A stretch of DNA of 64,000 bases from Methanoplanus limicola DSM 2279 (GTDB lineage: Archaea > Halobacteriota > Methanomicrobia > Methanomicrobiales > Methanomicrobiaceae). The stretch lies in assembly GCF_000243255.1 (NCBI RefSeq), contig NZ_CM001436.1, forward strand, positions 310,692-374,691, given 5' to 3'. Shown here one piece after another: positions 16,201 to 23,798 of this stretch. A program made the translations under genes and the position numbers. Every line of letters begins with the position of its first letter. Position 1 is the first letter of the stretch. Below the pieces are notes generated by a model. That model searched no databases, was not told the DNA's origin, and was given only the letters and a program-made list of their open reading frames with translations.

Positions 16201-18107
16201 GATTCACCCTCAGCATAGAACTCTCTGAAATTTTCACCGGCATCCAGATCATCAGTGATTTTATCAAATATATGATATAATGACAATTCATCACCTTTGT
16301 CATAAACTCCCTGATAAACCAGTTTTTCATAAAGCCTGATGAAGCTTTCAGTATCACTGATTACAGATTCATGAACCTTCACAGAAATTCCGGCCATAAC
16401 TTCCGGAGATGAACCGCCGCTTTCTCTCTCACATATGCCACATAACCTGTGCATAAACTCATTTGCAGTCATTGATTTTTTATAGGAAATATTATATTTT
16501 CCGGCAATCACACCAAAGAGCACTGAAATAAGGAAGTGATATCCTTCAAAATACCCCGATTGTGAAATGACATCCAGATATCGCTTTTTAACGGACTTAT
16601 CTCTCTTTTCCACCAGATGAATTGTTTTCTTTGTTGCAGGAGATTTCTTCAGATCTTCTTCAGTATTATCCTCATCTTCTCTTCCGGAATCTTTTCTGAT
16701 CTTTAGTAAAGACAGTTCAGAAAACTTTGACAGCTTAGGAAGATCTTTTCTGTGATTTAATATATAATATCCGGCATAGCCAAAGAACAATGAGAAGAAG
16801 ACCACAATAACAATGATCTCTATAGAAAACGAACCGGGGATATATATCTGAATCTCCCGGCTCTCTGATTTATCAACCGGATATGCAGGATTATCAAATA
16901 CAGCATTTATAATGTGCAGACCTTCTCTAAGAGAAATATCTGCACTGAAATTACCATCATAACCTGTAACTGCATCTTTAATCTTTTTATTACCGGAGAG
17001 AAGTCCGACAGCTGCACCTGAAACAGGAATGCCATCGGCAGTCAGATTTCCAAAAAGCCGATAAATATTATTGCCTGATTCATCTGTTGCCTCACAATAA
17101 TCAAGACTTAAGAGGCCCGGAAGGCTTTTGACCTCAAATTCAAAAACATCAGAATATGAAATTCCTGTTTTTGAATATACAGTATGCTTTCCGGTCTTAA
17201 TACTCCTGACAGGATATTTGAATATATATCCACCATCCGGTTCAGCACCAGTCTCACCAGCCTTTTTGCTGTCTATGAATATTTCAACTGCCTTTTCATC
17301 ATATACCCACTCAACTGCTCCTGAGATATTAAGAAGATCTCCATAATGAACAACCAAAGGAGATACATCTATAGAAATATCCTCAGGTCTTACATCCTCA
17401 GGTCTTACATCATCAGGTCTTACATCATCAGGTCTTACATCATCAGGTACGAAATCCTCCGGATTCAGTTCATCATCACCGCCAATCTCATGAATGCTTT
17501 TGGAACTCTCCTCAAGATGTGATGTTTCAACTTCATACTTCTTTGAAGACTCAGTCAGATCCCTGGTGCTTTTTTCAAGCCTTGCCGTATCGATGCCCAT
17601 CTTCTTCTTTAAAGCCTCAATCTCATAAGTGACAGAGTAAAACTTATTGGAATCTCCGGACTCACGGTACTGGATCTGGAGCGTCTTTAAATCCTCCAGC
17701 AGTTCAGAATCCTGCACAGTCTCCTTTAAGGCTTCAAGCTGCTCCTTATTATTCCGCCTGAACTCCTCAATCTCAGAGTCATCCATATCCAGGTTTATTA
17801 TAAGATTGTCATATCTTGAGGCCAGGCGTGCATACTCCTCTAAGTCCTCTTTTGCATCATCAAGATTTTTAATCTTAAGATTAATCACAATGGAATCAGA
17901 GAGATCGATGAAATCCTGCATCATGCCAAAGGCATTGGCAGACTCCTCCCTTGAGATCTGCCGCAGTGCATCCGGATTATTATGCATATCCGTTCCGGGG
18001 ATGTCCTTTGGGGTGAAAAGTTCTGCTGAGTCAACAGTACTTAACAGAACAGATATGAAAAAGAGAGCAAGCACAGCAAGAATAAGTGCAGAATGAAACC
18101 TCTTCAT
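16197..18107 (-). CDS. Large secreted/membrane protein with coiled coil, Ig-like repeats and a cytoplasmic DUF4129-like tail
   Basis: 636 residues. A signal peptide or anchor lies at residues 8-27. Charged helical sequence, probably coiled coil, covers about 60-205. A pentapeptide repeat of the D-V-R-P-D type spans about residues 219-243. Ig/CARDB-like beta domains follow (about 245-425), with Y-S-K-T-G-I-S-Y-S-D-V-F-E-F. A transmembrane helix near 432-452 leads to a cytoplasmic domain with helical segments reminiscent of DUF4129. The topology suits a surface-exposed subunit connected to the ATPase side. Start ATG 18107 overlaps the upstream stop. Confidence 0.75.
   Translation of the reverse strand: MKRFHSALILAVLALFFISVLLSTVDSAELFTPKDIPGTDMHNNPDALRQISREESANAFGMMQDFIDLSDSIVINLKIKNLDDAKEDLEEYARLASRYDNLIINLDMDDSEIEEFRRNNKEQLEALKETVQDSELLEDLKTLQIQYRESGDSNKFYSVTYEIEALKKKMGIDTARLEKSTRDLTESSKKYEVETSHLEESSKSIHEIGGDDELNPEDFVPDDVRPDDVRPDDVRPEDVRPEDISIDVSPLVVHYGDLLNISGAVEWVYDEKAVEIFIDSKKAGETGAEPDGGYIFKYPVRSIKTGKHTVYSKTGISYSDVFEFEVKSLPGLLSLDYCEATDESGNNIYRLFGNLTADGIPVSGAAVGLLSGNKKIKDAVTGYDGNFSADISLREGLHIINAVFDNPAYPVDKSESREIQIYIPGSFSIEIIVIVVFFSLFFGYAGYYILNHRKDLPKLSKFSELSLLKIRKDSGREDEDNTEEDLKKSPATKKTIHLVEKRDKSVKKRYLDVISQSGYFEGYHFLISVLFGVIAGKYNISYKKSMTANEFMHRLCGICERESGGSSPEVMAGISVKVHESVISDTESFIRLYEKLVYQGVYDKGDELSLYHIFDKITDDLDAGENFREFYAEGES
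17380..17454 (-). repeat. 15-base in-frame tandem repeat encoding (D/E)DVRP units
   Basis: Five consecutive 15-base units (plus-strand form TCNTCAGGTCTTACA, last unit diverged) code for acidic pentapeptides D-V-R-P-D/E. Length changes would keep the reading frame. The repeat joins the coiled-coil part to the Ig-like part and may act as a spacer. Confidence 0.85.
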
Positions 18108-18370
18108 CTGCTGATAATCTCCAGAACCTTAAATGCAACAATCAGTCCAAACACTCCGACCCCTGCCGAGATAACTACCTTCAGATTCCTGATATATGAC
18201 GTGCTCAGATACGGTGAGTCAATCAGTTCAATTATTACAAGAATGCCTATAAGCCAGAGCACAAAAAGTATCTCAACATTCAGTATATTCGCGAGGGCCA
18301 TAAAAATTACCACTATAGCCAGCCATACAGACAGAACCAAAAGAGTCAGTTTCTTCTTATCGCCCCACAT
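18104..18370 (-). CDS. Small three-helix membrane protein, first gene of the MoxR operon
   Basis: The 88-residue protein has three predicted transmembrane helices (about residues 8-28, 31-50 and 62-84) and a short cytoplasmic start M-W-G-D-K-K-K. The family is unrecognised. It opens an operon of eight genes on the minus strand, with TTTAAA about 29 bases upstream of the ATG, suggesting a leaderless message. It overlaps the following gene by four bases. Confidence 0.7.
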   Translation of the reverse strand: MWGDKKKLTLLVLSVWLAIVVIFMALANILNVEILFVLWLIGILVIIELIDSPYLSTSYIRNLKVVISAGVGVFGLIVAFKVLEIISR

Positions 18371-18396
18371 TAATGAATAATATTGGGATTTGTATG

Positions 18397-18402
18397 TTTA
18401 AA
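18397..18402 (-). promoter_or_regulatory. TATA element for the first MoxR operon
   Basis: CTTTAAACATA on the minus strand centres about 29 bases before ATG 18370. No ribosome binding site lies between, so the message may be leaderless. A second candidate, TTTATATC near 18435-18443, lies further upstream. Confidence 0.4.
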
Positions 18403-18537
18403 GCAATTTTGTCTTGACACTCTGCCGCAATTTGAGAGATATAAAAGGATAATCAGGCAAAAAGGTCAATAAATGAATTCTGGCCGGCAGACACAAAAAA
18501 TGAACAGACTAATCTGCAATGCAACAGTGAGAAGAGA

Positions 18538-18545
18538 TTTATATC
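18538..18545 (+). promoter_or_regulatory. TATA element for the repeat-containing lipoprotein
   Basis: TTTATATC lies about 24 bases before ATG 18565. There is no visible Shine-Dalgarno sequence between them, consistent with a leaderless transcript. Confidence 0.4.
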
Positions 18546-18564
18546 TACGAATTAAAATATATTC

Positions 18565-19296
18565 ATGCAAAAAAGGCATACAATACTTATTCTTATGCTC
18601 CTTTTATCCGCAGCCATAATCATGTGCGCCGGATGCCTGCAGTCACAGGCAATGGAGAACAATGCAGAGCCGACAACCCCGGCAGCAGAAGAGACTGTAA
18701 AACCTGCAAACACTCCGGAATCAACTGCCGCAGCAGAGGAGACTGTAAACCCTGAAAACACTCCGGAATCAACTGCTACAGCAGAGGAGACTGTAAACCC
18801 TGAAAACACTCCGGAATCAACTGCCACAGCAGAAGATGAAACTGAATCAGAAGAAACCAACGATAATTCCGGATTAGAAGAACCTGCCGCAGGAGAATTA
18901 TCCAACTCATCAGAGAGCAACCCCTATCTTCCGGTTGTAGTCTGTGAAAACATAACTCCTGTAGAATACAGACCAATCTGGCCGGCCGGAACAATACTGT
19001 CAGATGCAAAAGGCGAATCGAAAGGAATAATCACAAAAGTTGATCATAAACAGAACAAATACTACTTCAGAAACCTGATCCTTCCACCGGAAAACGGCGA
19101 ACCATACCTCTTAAAAGATAACTCATTTGAACAGATGGGGCCTGTATTTGACTCAAAGTCAATTGAAGAGAAGTACCCCGGATATGAAGGAAAGATGATG
19201 AAGATAACAATCTACGGAAGAGGGGCAATAAAATCTGAGACCGGCTATCTTGAATACGACACAAAAGAGTCAATGAAGCACACTTCAGCTGATTAG
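18565..19296 (+). CDS. Secreted lipoprotein with 16-residue tandem repeats
   Basis: A signal peptide of about 21 residues ends in the lipobox I-M-C-A-G-C, so the protein is probably lipid-anchored on the outer face of the membrane. Residues 41-88 are three near-identical 16-residue units (E-T-V-N-P-E-N-T-P-E-S type), an extended T/P/E-rich spacer. The C-terminal 120 residues form an unrecognised globular domain containing P-I-W-P-A-G-T-I-L and K-Y-Y-F-R-N-L-I-L. It is divergent from the MoxR operon, with 194 bases between the starts. A T7 run follows the stop. Confidence 0.75.
   Translation: MQKRHTILILMLLLSAAIIMCAGCLQSQAMENNAEPTTPAAEETVKPANTPESTAAAEETVNPENTPESTATAEETVNPENTPESTATAEDETESEETNDNSGLEEPAAGELSNSSESNPYLPVVVCENITPVEYRPIWPAGTILSDAKGESKGIITKVDHKQNKYYFRNLILPPENGEPYLLKDNSFEQMGPVFDSKSIEEKYPGYEGKMMKITIYGRGAIKSETGYLEYDTKESMKHTSAD
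18685..18828 (+). repeat. 48-base tandem repeat, three units, inside the lipoprotein gene
   Basis: Units begin at 18685, 18733 and 18781. The second and third differ by one base; the first has diverged further. All stay in frame, so copy-number change would vary the spacer length only. Confidence 0.9.
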
Positions 19297-19310
19297 ATTC
19301 AGATTTCTTC

Positions 19311-19317
19311 TTTTTTT
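19311..19317 (+). terminator. T-rich terminator after the lipoprotein gene
   Basis: The sequence TTTCTTC followed by seven Ts lies 7-20 bases beyond the stop. Oligo-T tracts are the usual archaeal termination signal; no stable hairpin precedes it. Confidence 0.45.
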
Positions 19318-19392
19318 CCGGGAAAATATTCCGGAGAGATTAAGCACAGGCCCTTAAACTTTCAGTCTGTCAGGCAATACTTATCAGACTCA

Positions 19393-19450
19393 TATGAAAC
19401 AGTGCACTGTTTCATTCATTATCTGTGAACCGGCTGGTTCATGAATGACT
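19393..19450 (-). repeat. 58-base dispersed palindromic repeat, copy 1 (inverted)
   Basis: Identical base for base to copy 2 at 27611-27668 when reverse complemented. It holds a perfect palindrome (ATGAAACAGTG joined to CACTGTTTCAT) and an imperfect one (GAACC-AGCC-GGTTC). It lies between the 3' ends of the lipoprotein gene at 18565 and the minus-strand gene at 19503. Confidence 0.9.
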
Positions 19451-19502
19451 GTTATGATTCCGGCATGCACTATAAACCGGATCAAAATTCAAAAAAAGAT
19501 AT

Positions 19503-20021
19503 TCAGACCGTATGGGTTACAGACGGAAGCTTTCCATCCGGATACGGCTTATTATATGTCTCTGTAAATCCGTCAGGGAATGTGATTGTTGTCTTATCAG
19601 GAACAAGTCTGTCGGATTCAGGAATATAGGCGCCAATTACAGCATTATTGCCTGAAAATTTCTTTGTATAACTCTCTACCTTATCATACGGAAGTGAAGG
19701 AGTCTTATATGCAGTCAAATTTCCGGATATTACTTTTGCAAAACCCGGAATCTTAAACGAGACCTCTTTTGAACTCAAATCAAGCACTTCGGCACCATCT
19801 CCGAATGCATCGGTAAGCCCGCCCTTTAAGATACCCTCCTTATTAGGGAATAATGCAAAAGCTATAGATTCACCCCACGAGAGTGAATAATCGTAATTAA
19901 TTACTGCACTGCCGTCCGCCTGAACATCTATATTCAGATCGTGCGAATCAAATGCGCTTGCTCCGGACACTAATAGTGCGGATGCGATTATCAGCATCAG
20001 AAAATTTATTTTTATCTTCAT
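19503..20021 (-). CDS. Hypothetical secreted protein
   Basis: The 172-residue protein has an N-terminal signal peptide (M-K-I-K-I-N-F-L-M-L-I-I-A-S-A-L-L-V-S-G-A-S-A). The mature part is predicted beta-rich, with D-L-N-I-D-V-Q-A-D-G-S-A-V-I-N-Y-D-Y, a pattern seen in methanogen surface proteins that start with an ester-like D-G-S-A motif. No transmembrane anchor follows, so it may be released or bound to other surface proteins. The ORF on the opposite strand (19441-19629) is a shadow. Repeat copy 1 lies 53 bases past its end. Confidence 0.65.
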   Translation of the reverse strand: MKIKINFLMLIIASALLVSGASAFDSHDLNIDVQADGSAVINYDYSLSWGESIAFALFPNKEGILKGGLTDAFGDGAEVLDLSSKEVSFKIPGFAKVISGNLTAYKTPSLPYDKVESYTKKFSGNNAVIGAYIPESDRLVPDKTTITFPDGFTETYNKPYPDGKLPSVTHTV

Positions 20022-20238
20022 CTTATCACCTGCCGTCGATATATTAACAGTATATAATCTGCCGGACTAAAAAATAGTATGGGTGGTTTTCTTCTCGGTT
20101 TTGTATTGATCAGTTATCCCGCCATCTTTTAAGATAGGCTAAAACATTGCCGGAAAAATATACGCCTTCCTGGACATTTCCGGGAGGTACTTTTTGGTTA
20201 TTAGCAAGGTTTTTTATTTATTAAATACAGGAATATGT

Positions 20239-21156
20239 ATGTCTTTTACATACGATATCGAAGTTCCGGCAGATGTGCCGGAGAGCGCAAAAGCGACTTA
20301 TATCAAAAACTATGAGATGATCACCCACGCAAGCGGCAAACTCATGCTCTTTGCAGGCGATCAGAAGGTAGAGCACTTAAACAGCGACTTTTACGGCGAG
20401 GACATTCACGAAGACGATGCTGACCCCGAACACCTCTTCAGGATTGCTTCACAGGGCAAAATCGGAGTCTTTGCAACACAGCTCGGCCTTATCGCAAGGT
20501 ACGGCAGAGATTACAGTGACATACCATATCTGGTAAAACTGAATTCAAAGACAAACCTCGTAAAGACAAAACAGAAGGACCCTTACAGCCCGCAGCTCTA
20601 CACAGTCGGTCAGGTAGCAAAATTCAGGGAAATCTCAGGCCTTGATATCGCAGCAGTAGGCTATACAATCTACCTGGGCAGCGAATATGAGGACAAAATG
20701 CTCGCTGAAGCGGCAAACATCATCTTTGAAGCACACATCCACGGCCTTATCGTTGTTCTCTGGATATACCCAAGAGGAAAAGCAGTTGCAGACGAGAAGG
20801 ACCCGCATCTAATCGCAGGCGCAGCAGGAGTGGCAGCAACAATTGGCGCCGACTTTGTCAAGGTAAACGCTCCCAAAAAGGAAGGATTCAACTCTGCTGA
20901 GATTTTAAAGGAGGCAACTGTCGCAGCCGGAAGAACAAAGGTTGTATGCGCAGGCGGTTCAAGCACCTCAGCCGAAGATTTCCTGAAGCAGTTATACGAC
21001 CAGATCCACACCGGCGGAGCATCCGGAAACGCAACCGGAAGAAACATCCACCAGAAATCACTGGAAGAAGCCGTAAGAATGTGCAATGCCATCTCTGCAA
21101 TAACAATTGACAACGCAGATGTCGAAGCTGCCCTTAAGATCTACAACGGAAACTGA
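20239..21156 (+). CDS. Class I aldolase of the DhnA/FbaB type (probable fructose-bisphosphate aldolase)
   Basis: A 305-residue beta/alpha barrel enzyme. The start is ATG 20239 (M-S-F-T-Y); the earlier GTG at 20194 adds a hydrophobic stretch without family support. Key regions are L-F-A-G-D-Q-K-V-E-H, W-I-Y-P-R-G-K (K181), I-G-A-D-F-V-K-V-N (K208, the likely Schiff-base lysine) and V-V-C-A-G-G-S, with N-A-T-G-R-N-I-H-Q near the end. The family includes archaeal fructose-bisphosphate aldolase and the related 2-amino-3,7-dideoxyheptulosonate synthase; this longer form fits the aldolase side better. Gluconeogenesis or aromatic precursor supply is the expected role. Monocistronic, ending in T8. 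Confidence 0.8.
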   Translation: MSFTYDIEVPADVPESAKATYIKNYEMITHASGKLMLFAGDQKVEHLNSDFYGEDIHEDDADPEHLFRIASQGKIGVFATQLGLIARYGRDYSDIPYLVKLNSKTNLVKTKQKDPYSPQLYTVGQVAKFREISGLDIAAVGYTIYLGSEYEDKMLAEAANIIFEAHIHGLIVVLWIYPRGKAVADEKDPHLIAGAAGVAATIGADFVKVNAPKKEGFNSAEILKEATVAAGRTKVVCAGGSSTSAEDFLKQLYDQIHTGGASGNATGRNIHQKSLEEAVRMCNAISAITIDNADVEAALKIYNGN

Positions 21157-21191
21157 TCATAAACAGAGAACAGAAAAACAACCCAAAAATC

Positions 21192-21199
21192 TTTTTTTT
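21192..21199 (+). terminator. T8 terminator after the aldolase
   Basis: Eight consecutive Ts lie 36 bases beyond the aldolase stop and just before the convergent exonuclease gene. Typical archaeal oligo-T terminator, no hairpin. Confidence 0.5.
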
Positions 21200-21216
21200 C
21201 AGGTCAAAACTCCGGA

Positions 21217-21984
21217 TTACAACTCAATCTCAAGCGTTACAGGACAGTGGTCCGAACCGTAAATATGTGCAAGAATTTCAGCACTTACAGCATGCTCCAA
21301 AAATTTTTTACTGACAAAGAAATAATCTATCCGCCAGCCGACATTCCTCTCCCTTGCACGGCTCTTTAAATCATACCAGGAATAGTAGCCGCCCTCTTTT
21401 GTAAACATCCGGAACGAATCGGCAAAACCGGCATCAAGAAGCTTATCAATCCAGGCCCTCTCCACCGGAAGAAAACCCGAAACATTTTCATTTGCCTTCG
21501 GCCTTGCGAGATCAATCTCCTTATGAGCAGTATTGACATCACCGCAGATGATGACATTTCTGCCGTCAGCAAGAAGCTTCTCTGCCTGGTTCAGGCATTC
21601 ATTATAAAAATCAAGTTTAAAATCAAGCCTTTCAGCAGATGCTTTTCCGTTAGGGAAATATATGTTAAAGAGTGAAAAATCAGGATAATCAGCTATGATT
21701 ATGCGCCCCTCGGTATCAAATCGATCAGAGCCGAATCCGAATCTGACAGATTCCGGTTCATCCTTTGAATAAAGTGCAACCCCGCTGTAGCCCTTCTTTT
21801 CTGCTGAGGAGAAGTAAGAGAAATAACCCTCAGGATGCCTGAGCTCTGAGGGCAGCTGATCCTCATGCGCCTTCGTCTCCTGAATACAGAGTATATCAGG
21901 ACTGTATTCCTTTACAAAATCTAAAAAACCCTTCTTATGCACAGCACGTATTCCATTAACATTCCATGAGACAAGCCTTTTTAT
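21217..21984 (-). CDS. xth: Exodeoxyribonuclease III / AP endonuclease with a non-canonical start
   Basis: This enzyme cleaves DNA at abasic sites in base-excision repair. Motifs: [11 protein letters not shown] at the N-terminus (metal-binding Asn), I-Q-E-T-K (Glu), [23 protein letters not shown], and the C-terminal G-S-D-H-C-P-V. The first ATG/GTG/TTG in frame is GTG 21942, which would delete the essential W-N-V-N motif. Upstream, CTG (21987) or ATA (21984) follows AGGAGG at a good spacing, and the family normally begins M-K-x-L/V-S-W-N. The ATA therefore probably corresponds to Met1. Possible sequencing error or mutation cannot be excluded. Confidence 0.85.
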   Translation of the reverse strand: MKRLVSWNVNGIRAVHKKGFLDFVKEYSPDILCIQETKAHEDQLPSELRHPEGYFSYFSSAEKKGYSGVALYSKDEPESVRFGFGSDRFDTEGRIIIADYPDFSLFNIYFPNGKASAERLDFKLDFYNECLNQAEKLLADGRNVIICGDVNTAHKEIDLARPKANENVSGFLPVERAWIDKLLDAGFADSFRMFTKEGGYYSWYDLKSRARERNVGWRIDYFFVSKKFLEHAVSAEILAHIYGSDHCPVTLEIEL

Positions 21985-21992
21985 CAGGACAA

Positions 21993-22003
21993 AAACCTCC
22001 TGT
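21993..22003 (-). promoter_or_regulatory. Strong ribosome binding site that fixes the exonuclease III start
   Basis: On the minus strand ACAGGAGG lies 8 bases before CTG 21987 and 11 bases before ATA 21984. No ATG, GTG or TTG in the right frame occurs between it and the conserved W-N-V-N-G-I-R-A codons. Its strength supports initiation there. Confidence 0.6.
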
Positions 22004-22073
22004 AAATAGATAACATAACATTTCAGATAATCTTTATTGGTCAGAATAAATAGTAATTAACAGGAAATATCCA

Positions 22074-22682
22074 ATGAGAGTCAAGATTTGCGGAATTACA
22101 GATAAAAACGATGCGTTATTTGCAGAAACATCAGGCGCGGATGCAGTAGGGGTAGTAATATCAGGGGAATCGAAGAGAAATGTCACAGCCGGTGAGGCAA
22201 AAGAGATCTTTTCAGTACTTGGACCGTTTGTCTCAACCGTGATTGTGACCCATACAGAATCAGAAGATGAGATGAGAGAGATTGCAGAGGTAAACCCGTC
22301 TGCAATACAGGTTTCAACAGATGTCAGGATTCCTGATTCATACCGGGGAAAGATTATCCGCGTTGTATCTGATAAAAAGCATAATCCTGAAGAACTTCCC
22401 AAAAACTGTGATGCCATAATCATAGATTCAAGCAGGGGGGAGGGGAGTTTATTCAGCCGGGATTTTGCAGAAAAAGTCATAAAAAATTCAGATGTTCCGG
22501 TAATACTTGCAGGAGGGCTTAATCCGGAAAATGTAGGTGAGGCGATACGGAAACTCAGCCCCTATGCCGTTGACGTCTGCTCAGGTGTTGAGGAGAGTCC
22601 CGGTATCAAAGACCGCTTTTTAGTCCTCAATTTCCTGAAGGCTGCCGGCAAACTTCCGGTACTGAAAAGAAAAAAGACCTGA
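22074..22682 (+). CDS. trpF: Phosphoribosylanthranilate isomerase
   Basis: This (beta/alpha)8 enzyme converts N-(5-phosphoribosyl)anthranilate to CdRP in tryptophan synthesis. K-I-C-G-I-T contains the catalytic Cys6. D-A-V-G-V-V-I-S and V-I-L-A-G-G-L-N-P-E-N-V-G-E-A form the phosphate-binding part, and A-V-D-V-C-S-G-V-E-E-S-P-G is the C-terminal signature. Length 202 is normal. Other trp genes are not next to it. A 9-bp hairpin follows the stop. The start is about 90-100 bases from that of the divergent exonuclease III gene. Confidence 0.93.
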   Translation: MRVKICGITDKNDALFAETSGADAVGVVISGESKRNVTAGEAKEIFSVLGPFVSTVIVTHTESEDEMREIAEVNPSAIQVSTDVRIPDSYRGKIIRVVSDKKHNPEELPKNCDAIIIDSSRGEGSLFSRDFAEKVIKNSDVPVILAGGLNPENVGEAIRKLSPYAVDVCSGVEESPGIKDRFLVLNFLKAAGKLPVLKRKKT

Positions 22683-22703
22683 TCAGGGAAGAATAAGAAT
22701 CAT

Positions 22704-22728
22704 TCCGCCGGATTATTTCTCCGGCGGA
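22704..22728. terminator. Hairpin between convergent trpF and hypothetical gene
   Basis: TCCGCCGGA and TCCGGCGGA form perfect 9-base arms around TTATTTC. It lies 22 bases after trpF and 43 bases after the end of the minus-strand gene, and could stop transcription from both sides. Confidence 0.6.
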
Positions 22729-22770
22729 TAATTTCAAAGTGAAAAATACCACCTGCAAAATCAGGTCATT

Positions 22771-23208
22771 TTACCGGAACACAGGGCCGGACTGTGGCTC
22801 CACATCAACATCAAATTCATCGAGGAATGGCATGACGCCCTTGATATAATATGAATCGCCGCCCGGACTTTTGACTGCGCCAAAATCAACCACTTTTATC
22901 ATAAGAGGGAATTCCTTCAGCCGCCCTTTGAATGTGGGATCATTCTCCTCCCCAAAATTCAGGAAGAAATCAACCGGAACAAAAGGTCTGCCCTCCACCG
23001 GTTCATCTGCAAAATCAGCGAGATCCTTTCCATAGGATGAATTTACTGCAAGTTCCGGCTCAAAATATAGAACAACCTCAACAGAGAACAATTTCCCCCA
23101 TTTTCTGAGATCAAGAACATCGTAACTTTTACCTTTTATAATGCCCATTGAAGAGAACTTCTCCTCTGTCGTATCGCCGGGCAGGTCTGTAAAATTTTTC
23201 TTAGCCAC
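22771..23208 (-). CDS. Hypothetical protein
   Basis: A 145-residue acidic, predicted cytosolic protein without transmembrane or signal segments. It has V-V-L-Y-F-E-P-E-L, F-V-P-V-D-F-F-L-N-F-G-E-E and a C-terminal D-S-Y-Y-I-K-G-V-M-P-F-L-D-E-F. I do not recognise a family. Coding appearance and an isolated, intact frame between two well-defined genes support it as real. Confidence 0.6.
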   Translation of the reverse strand: MAKKNFTDLPGDTTEEKFSSMGIIKGKSYDVLDLRKWGKLFSVEVVLYFEPELAVNSSYGKDLADFADEPVEGRPFVPVDFFLNFGEENDPTFKGRLKEFPLMIKVVDFGAVKSPGGDSYYIKGVMPFLDEFDVDVEPQSGPVFR

Positions 23209-23343
23209 AATAATCAGGGTAATTTATGATTTTTGGGAATTAAAAAAGTGAGTGATAATGTATACTAAAATCATCCGGAATATTAAAATATAAATAAATT
23301 CAACCAAGAAACGTAATTAAAGATATAAGGAGTTTAAGAAAAT

Positions 23344-23649
23344 ATGCCGGAATTTGGATCACCATTCTCAGGTCTTGCAAACGACAGAAAACTGACAGAT
23401 GAGGAACTAATCAGGGCTGTGCGCTTCATGGTCTCAGCAGAGTATGAGGCAATTCAGCTTTATATGCAGCTTGCAGAGTCAACAGACAATGAACTTGCAA
23501 AAGAAGTATTAAAAGATATTGCAGATGAAGAGAGAGTCCATGCAGGCGAATTCTTAAGACTTCTCCACCACCTCGCACCTGACGAGCAGAAGTTCTATGA
23601 CGAAGGTTACGGGGAAGTTGAAGAAGAGATTGAGAAGATGAAAAAATAA
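23344..23649 (+). CDS. Ferritin-like diiron protein
   Basis: This 101-residue helical protein has two metal-binding half motifs: S-A-E-Y-E-A-I-Q-L-Y and I-A-D-E-E-R-V-H-A-G-E-F. They match the E...E-x-x-H arrangement of the small ferritin/rubrerythrin family, of the type labelled demethoxyubiquinone hydroxylase-like in archaea. It is half the length of a normal ferritin subunit and probably assembles as a dimer. A TATA-like AAAATATAAATAA (about 23284-23296) and RBS AAGGAG precede it. Likely peroxide or iron handling; no encapsulin gene is adjacent. Confidence 0.8.
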   Translation: MPEFGSPFSGLANDRKLTDEELIRAVRFMVSAEYEAIQLYMQLAESTDNELAKEVLKDIADEERVHAGEFLRLLHHLAPDEQKFYDEGYGEVEEEIEKMKK

Positions 23650-23657
23650 ACCAGAAC

Positions 23658-23664
23658 TTTTTTT
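23658..23664 (+). terminator. T7 terminator after the ferritin-like gene
   Basis: Seven Ts begin 9 bases after the stop codon and are followed by an imperfect CCGG-rich sequence. Consistent with archaeal oligo-T termination. Confidence 0.45.
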
Positions 23665-23798
23665 CACCGGATTTTTAGGTCCGGAAATATCTACAAAAAA
23701 CAGAGCATACCGGAAATACATATTACAGACGCATTACTTTTTTTCGTAACGATCGGCATCCTAATCATAATTGATCACCATAGATAAGGATGGTTTTT

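Noticed and set aside
19441-19629. 62-codon frame beginning in repeat copy 1
   Set aside because: Antisense to the secreted protein gene and begins within the palindromic repeat, so it is most likely a shadow.
20670-21113. 147-codon antisense frame inside the aldolase gene
   Set aside because: It lies fully opposite a well-supported gene and lacks any motif; long antisense frames are expected by chance with this codon bias.
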